Origin: Shewanella sairae
Lineage (GTDB): Bacteria; Pseudomonadota; Gammaproteobacteria; Enterobacterales; Shewanellaceae
Direction of reading: 5' to 3'
DNA: 64,000 nucleotides
NCBI RefSeq assembly: GCF_023283535.1
Contig: NZ_JAKILT010000015.1
Location: 1-64,000 of the forward strand
Of this stretch, positions 18,752-25,996 are shown piece after piece (position 1 is the stretch's first letter; every line of letters begins with the position of its first letter). A model generated the notes under the pieces. The model was not told the DNA's origin. It did not search any database and saw only the letters and a program-made list of their open reading frames with translations. Made by a program: the position numbers and the translations under genes.

Positions 18752-19264
18752 CTACACATTGCGAACAATAAAGCTGTCACGGCTTGAGGTCATCTGCAGA
18801 TACATCAGATAAAGGACAGGGATTAATATCAAAGAGAACACCACCAAAGCCACAATCAAAAACAGGTGCATTGTTGGCTTGATAACAGCAGTGTTGGGAT
18901 TACTAGGTTTATAGTGCACTAAGATCTTTTTATCACGAGGAAACTCAGCCACCAAGGCTTCGGCCTCCTCCCAAGAATAACCCGGAATAGCACCTGTAAT
19001 ATCGGTCTTATTGCTCTTGTGGTAAATTTTACCGTCAACAGCATAAAAGTACTCAATAGCCACTTCGTAATGCGATTCAGCGCTGCTTCTTTCATGGTAG
19101 CGCTCAATGAGCCAGCAATTCACCACCATCCCTTTAGCTGTAGGCCAATTAAAAGCAGCATGAGACTGATGCACAGCATAAGTTGCCACTCCAACAGCAG
19201 TGGAGAACATGATAAACATAAACCACATTAATATTGAAATCTGCGACAGCTTAAACCGCTTCAC
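18752..19264 (-). CDS. DUF3592-type membrane protein
   Basis: About 170 residues with two membrane segments: residues about 10-35 and about 135-158 (LFLIVALVVFSLILIPVLYLMYL). Between them lies an extracytoplasmic beta-rich domain with WPTAKGMVVNC, then YEVAIEYFYAVDGKIYHKSN and KILVHYKPSNPNTAV, the DUF3592 pattern. The GTG at 19264 is chosen because GAGGAT lies 7 bases upstream and it begins MKRFKLSQIS; it overlaps the upstream gene's end by 14 bases, so translation is coupled. The function of DUF3592 is unknown. Confidence 0.75.
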   Translation of the reverse strand: MKRFKLSQISILMWFMFIMFSTAVGVATYAVHQSHAAFNWPTAKGMVVNCWLIERYHERSSAESHYEVAIEYFYAVDGKIYHKSNKTDITGAIPGYSWEEAEALVAEFPRDKKILVHYKPSNPNTAVIKPTMHLFLIVALVVFSLILIPVLYLMYLQMTSSRDSFIVRNV

Positions 19265-19760
19265 TACTGTTATCCTCAACACCCGCACTACTTTTTGCAC
19301 AGCTATCAACGCTGCCGTCCTCAGTGCAATCCTTATAGCTATTCATCAAGGTTTGATAGCCTTTCACAAGCTTTATCAATGGCCATATCATGGCTGTAAT
19401 CAATAGTGCGATTGCAAGAAAACCCAAGATAAGCAGATTGATAAAATCATCACCTCCACCTCCGGAAAACAGCCCACCGCGATTAAATATGCTGGCTCCC
19501 CAAGCCGAGGCAACAGCCGCCAAATTCAGCGCTAGATGTAAGCCTAACGATTGCAAGAGAACCCAATACCCTTGCTTTAAAAGCGGCGATTGGATGCGGT
19601 ACCAGTTAACCCCAACCCAACCAAGCCAGCCTATCCATAGCGTCGCCGCAGGCAACCAAAGCACGCCAAGAATATAAATCACCGGCACAGCAAAGTAGCT
19701 GTAGCGCAGCTGCGTGAGTTGGGAGAGCTGTGTGAGTTGAGAGTGTCTTGATAAGTCCAT
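19251..19760 (-). CDS. small multi-pass membrane protein
   Basis: A 169-residue protein with about four hydrophobic segments (for example FAVPVIYILGVLWLPAATLWIGWLG and LLILGFLAIALLITAMIW) and a hydrophilic tail. An unusual GGLFSGGGGDDF loop lies before the last segments. Family not recognised. It precedes and overlaps the DUF3592 gene, so the two probably work together in the inner membrane. Confidence 0.65.
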   Translation of the reverse strand: MDLSRHSQLTQLSQLTQLRYSYFAVPVIYILGVLWLPAATLWIGWLGWVGVNWYRIQSPLLKQGYWVLLQSLGLHLALNLAAVASAWGASIFNRGGLFSGGGGDDFINLLILGFLAIALLITAMIWPLIKLVKGYQTLMNSYKDCTEDGSVDSCAKSSAGVEDNSSEAV

Positions 19761-19889
19761 TTTAAATCCTTCTTAACAGCGACTTTAGATAACACGGTAT
19801 TAAACTAAAGCGACTCTAGACCGCTGTGCTGTAATACATCTTGGTTTTAGTGCTAACCTTGCCATCCAAGGTATCCCTATGGCAACCCA

Positions 19890-20161
19890 ATCAAGCTTTG
19901 CTTGATAAAGGTCGTGGCTTTGCCACATATCAGGCTACGCCTGACTAAGGTCGTGAGCTTCCAGCTCACACACGGGCAAAAGGGGACATCCATGTCCCGC
20001 TGAGCCTGAGCCATCATCCATGATGGTTCCACGCCATTTTCATCTTCGTATTTCGGCAACTCCGATGGGGAACAGGTGTTTTCTGTCTGCTAATTGTCAT
20101 CAATTAGCCATTGATTAATGGTTCAAGATAGATGGGGTCAGAATAATTTATTCTGACCCCA
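19890..20161. repeat. array C of short perfect DNA hairpins, left edge of the AbiC/DUF262 island
   Basis: At least nine consecutive small palindromes: ATCAAGC-TTT-GCTTGAT (19890-19906), GTGGC-TTT-GCCAC (19914-19926), TCAGGC-TAC-GCCTGA (19930-19944), GTGAGCT-TCC-AGCTCAC (19953-19969), GGGACAT-CC-ATGTCCC (19983-19998), CCATCAT-CC-ATGATGG (20011-20026), CTAATTG-TCAT-CAATTAG (20090-20107), CCATT-GATT-AATGG (20108-20121), and a 29-base near-perfect palindrome (20133-20161) with arms GGGGTCAGAATAA. On the minus strand the early loops are AAA, AAA, GTA, GGA. The 450-bp gap 19761-20209 holds nothing else that I can support. Confidence 0.85.
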
Positions 20162-20209
20162 CATTTCTATTTATGTCGTATAAAAAAGTTACATTTAATC
20201 TTGCTACAT

Positions 20210-22546
20210 TTAAAACTGACAGTATCTTGACTTTATCTCGTCACGTGTTGATAAAAACATATTCATATAGTCTTCATTGATCTCATTATTATCAACATTC
20301 TTCATTATTCCTATAAGTGTAGTTAAGTCGTTAATGATGTCACCAGCATTATTGTTTATAGTAGAAAAACTAATATCATGAACAATCATCCATAGTAAAT
20401 ACATATCTTGTAGTGAGCGCTTGAATGTTTCTATACCTCTAACATTGAAGAATGAATTAAAGTCTTCAGCTGATGTTGCACTATCTTTAAAGCTGAAGAG
20501 CACTTCGACTTTGGATATAAAATCTTTCACTCCTGAAATAGACTTTATATATTGCTCTTTTTTATTATAATCAGATTCTAAACTATTTAAAAATGCTGTC
20601 ACAGCAGCTTTATTTGCGAACCTGCAGTTAAGCCTATCCTTTTTAAGGTAGAATTCCACGCCCTTTGACTTCAGTTCTTCACCATAAATCTGTTGGAATT
20701 GAAGATAGGCTAAAATTGCTATCATCTCTTCATTTTCCATCCTGTCGTTTTTTCTATCCTTTCTTACGACCCTAAGGTAAAACCAATCTATATATTCTTT
20801 TGCTATTTCTTTTATATATTTTATTACAGAATTATTCACACTCGAATTCCACATTTCAAATGAGTTTTCTTTAATAGGATAAGGCTTGTTATTCAATCTA
20901 ATAAATAAGTCTACAGGGTTAAATCCTTCATTCATTTTTGCATCAATTTCGATTATACTTAAATCAAAATCGTACAACTTTTCAACAAGCTGTTCAGGCA
21001 GGTTACTAAATTTAGAACCATTAAGGTCTTTTAGTATACGAAGCCCTTTTAGCGAAAAGTTGTTGTTTTTAGAATAATTTTCAACACCTTTTTCATCTAA
21101 GTATCGCTTACCCATAAAACCTAGTACAGAAAGTATTCGTTGTTGACCATCTATAACTTCTTTTACACCTAGTTTATTTTTGTAAATAAAAATAGGCGGT
21201 AGATAAACACCCAGCAGAATACTCTCGATTATTGATGATGCTTTAGGTATGCTAATTTTTTCTTGTCTTTGATATGATGGTCTTAGCATGTATTTTTTTG
21301 ATTTAAGATCACAAACTATTTCTTCAATTGGTTCAGATATAGGTTCAGGTTTTAACAACCTTAACTTATCCAAAGCATTCATTTTTAGAACGCCATCTTC
21401 TTCTGTTTGTCGCAGCTGCTTAACTCTATAGGAAAAGTTCTCATCCCTTAAATAGGTTGTGAAGTCGACGCTATAAATCTCACCTAAGAATTTAGCTGTA
21501 TCCTCGAATCTTTCGAAAATACTTTTATAATAGTGGTAGTCCTCTAGAGGGTACTTTTCTATACTATCTGTGTAGTGGGCTCTAACCTTACTAATTAAGT
21601 TTTCATCTACAAATAGTTCTTTTTCTTCGCTATTTAAAATAGTTACACCCCATAATAAACATTCGAATATAAGTTTATTATTTGCTATTGCCTTATCTGC
21701 CACAAGCCTATGTATTTCAATAACTTTATTTACTATCAATATAAAGTCTTCTATAAAAGTATCATAATCTTCAATGTCGCTTTTTATAAAGTCATATAAT
21801 AATTCACGAGTATCAGTACGGCTACCGCTGCCAGCATAAGAACTAATAGGAAATTTTGTCAGGGTTATATAGCGTCTGAAAAAATCAGTTATTAATGCTT
21901 GTGTTATACCATTCTTATTACTTTTATTGCTAAAAAAACAATTTTTAATGTTTTTTATCAACACTGGGTTGTGTTCAAACTTTAAGCGTATTACATCGGT
22001 AAGAGGATCATCATCATATTTTGCGTTATCAAGTTCACTACTCGTAATTGGTGTAATTCCAGTGTTATAGCGCCTAAATATTTCTTTCTTTATTTTGTCT
22101 TCTAATTCGTCTGATAATTTAGGCTCATTTACCACTTCGAATTCAAAAAGTCTAACCTTTGTATCCAAAAAAGCATCTACGACTTCTACATTCAACTCAT
22201 TGAAGTTCTTCCCGTTTAGAACTTTTAACTCAAATAATCCTTTTGAAGTTAGTTTAAATGAGTTTTCTTTAAATCTTTTTAATGTTTCAAATCGTTGTCT
22301 CCCATCTATAACTTCAATTTTGTTGCCTGACTTAAAGAGAACAAGAGGAGGAATATCAGTTCCTAATAATATACTCTCAATAAAAAACGTTGCTTTAGTC
22401 GCATCCCAAACATAGTTTCTTTGGTAATATGGCTTATAATTTATTCTCTTTAAGTTTCTTTCACCAAGGAGTGTTTTAACGGAAATTGACCGCATGTTAA
22501 TTTTTAGGTTGTTTTTGAAAACTCTTGTAAATTCGTTATCTAACAT
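20210..22546 (-). CDS. double DUF262 (ParB/Srx-like) protein, GmrS-related, no HNH domain
   Basis: A 778-residue protein with two tandem DUF262 modules. First: YYQRNYVW (about 40-47), ESILLGTDIPPLVLF, then EVIDGRQR (78-85) and FRRYNTGITPITSSELDNA. Second: SYQRQEK (424-430), ESILLGVYLPPIFIY, then EVIDGQQR (463-470) and FIRLNNKPYPIKENSFEM. The DGQQR element is the nucleotide-binding signature of GmrS/DndB-like DUF262 proteins. GmrSD systems, which cut modified phage DNA, add a DUF1524 HNH nuclease; none is visible here. The gene starts 11 bases after the AbiC-like gene, in one operon. Very AT-rich. Seen: duplicated motifs. Inferred: NTP-dependent sensor in an anti-phage pair. Confidence 0.8.
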   Translation of the reverse strand: MLDNEFTRVFKNNLKINMRSISVKTLLGERNLKRINYKPYYQRNYVWDATKATFFIESILLGTDIPPLVLFKSGNKIEVIDGRQRFETLKRFKENSFKLTSKGLFELKVLNGKNFNELNVEVVDAFLDTKVRLFEFEVVNEPKLSDELEDKIKKEIFRRYNTGITPITSSELDNAKYDDDPLTDVIRLKFEHNPVLIKNIKNCFFSNKSNKNGITQALITDFFRRYITLTKFPISSYAGSGSRTDTRELLYDFIKSDIEDYDTFIEDFILIVNKVIEIHRLVADKAIANNKLIFECLLWGVTILNSEEKELFVDENLISKVRAHYTDSIEKYPLEDYHYYKSIFERFEDTAKFLGEIYSVDFTTYLRDENFSYRVKQLRQTEEDGVLKMNALDKLRLLKPEPISEPIEEIVCDLKSKKYMLRPSYQRQEKISIPKASSIIESILLGVYLPPIFIYKNKLGVKEVIDGQQRILSVLGFMGKRYLDEKGVENYSKNNNFSLKGLRILKDLNGSKFSNLPEQLVEKLYDFDLSIIEIDAKMNEGFNPVDLFIRLNNKPYPIKENSFEMWNSSVNNSVIKYIKEIAKEYIDWFYLRVVRKDRKNDRMENEEMIAILAYLQFQQIYGEELKSKGVEFYLKKDRLNCRFANKAAVTAFLNSLESDYNKKEQYIKSISGVKDFISKVEVLFSFKDSATSAEDFNSFFNVRGIETFKRSLQDMYLLWMIVHDISFSTINNNAGDIINDLTTLIGIMKNVDNNEINEDYMNMFLSTRDEIKSRYCQF

Positions 22547-22557
22547 GAAGCCTCCTA

Positions 22558-23811
22558 CTAGAAAGTGTCTTTAACTATATTTGAGATATGTTCGGATGGT
22601 AACTCAATTACTATGATTTGATCATTTCTGCTTACTTTCACTATATCTTTACTGGGAACTCTTTTAAACATACTGTTGAAGAATCGATCATAAATGTAAT
22701 GTTGAAAAAAAGACTCTGCCTGACCACTGGTATCTAATAAAACTTCAACTTTAGGGGTGATGTAAATATTAAAAATAATATTCCCCTCTTCATCTTCAAG
22801 TATTTCAGTGACTATTTTTTCGCCTACTATTTCTGTATAATCTGAAAATCTTGTTTCTTCACTCTCAATATCCAACATTAGAGTTACATGTTTTGAAATG
22901 AATTTGTCTAGCCAGTTAAATAGAGATACCCTGTTACTATTAACTTCTGGATTTGTACTTTTTAAAAAAGTCATTTCAACTTTTGACGTTAAGTTCAAAT
23001 GCTTTAATATATTGTACTTTAAAATTAAAGGTCTAAAGTTCTCACCATAACTAGAGTGAGAGTTATAGTATATAAGGTAAAGCTCTTTCTCTGAGAATTG
23101 CGATCTTACTATTTTAGAATAAAAGAACTTTTCTTTTTCAGAATTAAATCCATGTTCATCGATTACTTTATATATCCTATATATTGTCTTAAGGTAGTGG
23201 GATATGGAATCTTTATTCTTATAGTAAACCTTTAGCTATTCAATTGTGATATTAGTCATTTTTTCGCTAGCACTCGACTCACTTAGATCACATTGTAATA
23301 ATTCATTATTGATATCATTTATGAAATCATGCTTTTCCTTTATTAACTCTGACTTTATCCCAATATATATATTTAGAAGGGAGTAAAAGTTTGATTCAAA
23401 CTGTTGTATTCTCGACGTTTTAGATTGCTCTTTTAAAGTGTCGCTCTGCTGTTCAAAAACTCGCCTTGCCATTGCATACTCCTCCCGTTGCAACGCCATT
23501 TCTTCTTTTTGATAGTTGAGAGCCTTAATTTGTTCTTTTAATGCGTCTCTATTGGTCTGTATATCGTGTCGCTGCTCTTTCAGTCCTGAATAGAATAAAA
23601 TTACGCCTGCAAGCGCCCACAATGATCCAACGACCCCGCCAACTATATCTCCAAACTGACCGAATACGTCAGTCTTAATGCTGACGTTAAAGTCAAAAAG
23701 AATTGCTTTATAGGTGAATGAAATGATGAATAGAAATAGGAGGGAGACGCCAATAAATATTAATACTCTTGAGAATTTTTCAGATATAAAAAAACCCATG
23801 CAAATTACCAT
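22558..23811 (-). pseudogene. putative phage abortive-infection protein (AbiC-like), interrupted by an in-frame amber codon
   Basis: One reading frame of 418 codons interrupted by a TAG at 23236-23238 after residue 191 (MTNITIE-stop-LKVYY...). The part before the stop has two membrane segments (about 14-36 and 50-72), a Gln/Glu-rich coiled coil (75-130) and RIQQFESNFYSLLNIYIG. The frame continues after the stop with SISHYLKTIYRIYKVIDE, KFFYSKIVRSQFSEKELYLI and GENFRPLILKYNILKHL, the conserved core of the putative AbiC family (PF16872). A piece restarting at 22998 (TTG) or 22974 (ATG) would lack this core. It is first gene of an operon with the double-DUF262 gene. Either a nonsense mutation or readthrough; likely inactive unless suppressed. 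Confidence 0.8.
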
Positions 23812-24050
23812 TCCCTACAGTTATTTAGTTTTAGTTTTTAAGGTCTACTTTTATGTTCCGCTATAAAAGTAGAGTTCTAATCTACAATTCTATTAAATAG
23901 CTACAATTATTCAGTATATGCTTTTAAGATGTTGAAATAAATAGACAATGCTCTATTTTATAATTTTATGTGAATTAACCGCTAAGCTTACAGAATACAC
24001 CAATCCCCATCGAAGTTGCCGAAGTCATTGAAGACAAATAGCGTGAGCGA

Positions 24051-24395
24051 GTCATGGATGACGAGATAGCCTTAGGTGAGCCAGGGATGGCGAATATGAG
24101 GCGATAGCGATTTTCGAAAATGAGTGAGGATTAACAACTTCGTCTGGGGCGCAGAGGGTTTGTTAAGGGGGACAAGCGCTTTCCCCCTTGGCTCGGGTGT
24201 GGGCGAAGCGCCACGACGTTAATTGTTAGACGAAGTCTAACTGCAAGCTCTTTGTGAGCAGGAAGCTCACGACTTTGGTCTGGCGCAGCCTGATAGAAGT
24301 ATCAAACGAAGTTTGATTAGTAGAAATCGTTAGACGCAGTCTAACTTAAAGCTGAAGCGCAGCTTGGTAAAACCAGTTTTTAGACAGAGTCTAAA
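24051..24395. repeat. array D of short perfect DNA hairpins, right edge of the AbiC/DUF262 island
   Basis: Consecutive palindromes: GTCAT-GG-ATGAC (24051-24062), GCCA-GGGA-TGGC (24080-24091), AAGGGGGA/TCCCCCTT (24165-24189), GTGGGC-GAA-GCGCCAC (24199-24214), GTTAGAC-GAA-GTCTAAC (24225-24241), GTGAGC-AGGAA-GCTCAC (24254-24270), GGC-GCA-GCC core (24282-24290), ATCAAAC-GAA-GTTTGAT (24301-24317), GTTAGAC-GCA-GTCTAAC (24329-24345), AAGCTG-AAGCG-CAGCTT (24349-24365), TTTAGAC-AGA-GTCTAAA (24379-24395). Loops read GNA-like on the plus strand, opposite to array C, and about 40 bases (24254-24293) match array C in reverse complement. The gap 23812-24390 has no supportable gene. Confidence 0.85.
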
Positions 24396-24855
24396 TAAAC
24401 ATCGCAATCATGCCACCAACCGTGGCAGCCGCCTTGACATATTGGCCTGCCGAATACGATGGGTCACCGTTCTCATCAATCTCTTCTGGATGATCTAGCC
24501 CTAGCGCACCAAATACAAACGACTCTAGATCGCCGCTTTCTTCTTCAGATTCTGGGTTAGTGGATTCGACCTTAGCAGGCTCAGTCTTAACATGCTCAGT
24601 CTTAGCTGATTCGACCGCAGCAGGTTTAGCCCCAGCTTGCTCGGCTGTAAGCTTATCTTGGGCGGCGCTTGATAGGCTAACAGTGGTGCTATCACCAGTA
24701 TTAGGCAGTGGCTTACTGCCAGCATCAGCGGCAACTGTTAAAGTTGAGCTGGTGCTAGTGGCACTTTGCTGCGCCGCTAAATCTGTGGTTTTTGGAGCGA
24801 TATTTGCCCCGGCACTCATATTAGTACTATTGGCTGCACTGCTAATAGACGTCAT
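24391..24855 (-). CDS. low-complexity Ala/Ser/Thr/Glu-rich protein
   Basis: A 154-residue protein, not recognised. AGGGGA lies 7 bases before the ATG at 24855. The first 100 residues are disordered Ala/Ser/Thr-rich text with an imperfect repeat AKTEHVKTEPAKVES. An acidic stretch (ESEEESGDLESF) and a short hydrophobic end (YVKAAATVGGMIAMFI) follow, perhaps a C-terminal tail anchor. Its stop codon lies inside the last hairpin of array D, so the array abuts or replaced its natural 3' end. Confidence 0.6.
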   Translation of the reverse strand: MTSISSAANSTNMSAGANIAPKTTDLAAQQSATSTSSTLTVAADAGSKPLPNTGDSTTVSLSSAAQDKLTAEQAGAKPAAVESAKTEHVKTEPAKVESTNPESEEESGDLESFVFGALGLDHPEEIDENGDPSYSAGQYVKAAATVGGMIAMFI

Positions 24856-24995
24856 CGAACAATCCCCTAATGGATCCCATTACAACATTGGGACATACTG
24901 CACTGATATTAAGCAGTTTTTGAATTTCTACAAAGCAGTATCTACTGAAAATATGATACAAAACGTATCTTTAACGCTGCTTTATTAGCCACGGG

Positions 24996-25673
24996 TTAAA
25001 AGCTAAATTGGCTTCGCTGTACCCACAAAGGCTCATATTGCTGAGCTTGTATATAAATGACTTCAACATGCATCTGGATCAGCTCTGCCAATACCCCGAT
25101 AAATCGACCGCCTTCATGGCTGGTTGTTAAGTTGGTAGTGTACAAAGAAAGCTGGCTATTACGTGCAAACTGCTGGGCAAACGTTGCCAGGCTATGTTGA
25201 TGCTCAAGCAGGTAATCTTAATCAATCCAGCGTCCGCCTATATAGATAGCTGAGCTCGATGCCTTGGCCACGATGGTGACACTCGAATACAGCGGCTCAC
25301 CAGCTAGCACTTGGTTTATTTGCTCAAAAGGCTCTTGGTCATCTTCTAAAATAAGTAAGTGTAACTCGCCGCTAAAATCTGCCAACAGGGTGTCAGCATA
25401 TTCAACGGAGCGATCGACTATCACTAATTCGGGCGTTGATTCAGTTGTTAATACACGACTGGTAAACTTAGTGAGTTGAGCCTCGGCTGGCGTTGGAAAC
25501 AAGCAATTGATAAACAGCAATAACCCTAGAAGTGCGATCCAATACCAAGGGAGCTCATGACTTTGACCCAGTTTATTGTGTTTGCCGTTAACGCGCCTAC
25601 CACGAACCTGCATAAGGCAGGATAGCAAGCCTTTAAAAGATCTATCACGATAATTTGCCAGTTTAAAGTTCAT
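24996..25673 (-). pseudogene. hypothetical membrane protein interrupted by an in-frame TAA
   Basis: The frame from ATG 25673 stops at TAA 25218-25220 after 151 residues (...YIGGRWID) but continues in the same frame for 73 more codons, starting DYLLEHQHSLATFAQQFA and ending with TAA at 24996-24998. The downstream part has normal protein composition (GGRFIGVLAELIQMHVEVIYIQ), so the intact gene was probably about 225 codons. The N-terminal basic region is followed by one hydrophobic segment (YWIALLGLLLFINCLF). Family not recognised. It is most simply a nonsense mutant; the short product could still be stable. Confidence 0.65.
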
Positions 25674-25996
25674 AACAACACCCTCACAACGCTGAACTTA
25701 ATGCCGCACTTAATGTGAACAGTGCATATAACGAACCATATTAGGCTATTGATATAAATTCATAGGCTTACAAAATAGATAAATCAGCAGCTATTGTGTT
25801 ATCGCTATTGCCTCTAGATCTGCAATGCATTTTGCATCACTCAAGGCTGACAGCATCTGCCGCGATCAATACGACTAAAATCGCACAGCCAATAAAAAGG
25901 CCTCTTTATCTTGCTGATAAAGAGGCCTTGAAGCTAATCGCTGTTCTAGCTAGAGCGACAAGATAGTTAATGTCACTTTAACTGAGATTAATCACA
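25674..25996. other. intergenic region downstream of glnE
   Basis: 323 bases without a supportable gene. It holds the glnE terminator at 25897-25929 and presumably the promoter of the gene starting at 25673. Nothing else is apparent. Confidence 0.6.
25897..25929 (-). terminator. intrinsic terminator of glnE
   Basis: A perfect 14-bp stem, AAGGCCTCTTTATC / GATAAAGAGGCCTT, with loop TTGCT. On the minus strand it is followed by TTTTATT. It lies about 70 bases after the glnE stop. Confidence 0.88.

Noticed and set aside
18627-18812. 61-codon plus-strand open frame near the DUF3592 gene
   Set aside because: It runs into the 3' end of the DUF3592 gene on the opposite strand and has no ribosome site.
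19877-20059. 60-codon open frame on the minus strand in array C
   Set aside because: It consists entirely of the hairpin array; its reading frame follows the palindromes and has no ribosome site.
22558-22998. Independent 146-residue gene downstream of the AbiC stop
   Set aside because: The frame is continuous upstream to the amber codon and begins only with a TTG inside the AbiC family domain, so it is the C-terminal part of the broken gene.
24235-24335. Integron attC-like pair GTCTAAC ... GTTAGAC about 100 bp apart in array D
   Set aside because: The outer boxes fit RYYYAAC and GTTRRRY, but each is also one arm of its own perfect mini-hairpin, no inner L boxes pair, and no integron integrase is in the window. 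Probably coincidence with the hairpin sequences.
19890-24395. CRISPR array
   Set aside because: The palindromes have different stem sequences, no constant repeat, no regular spacers and no cas genes.
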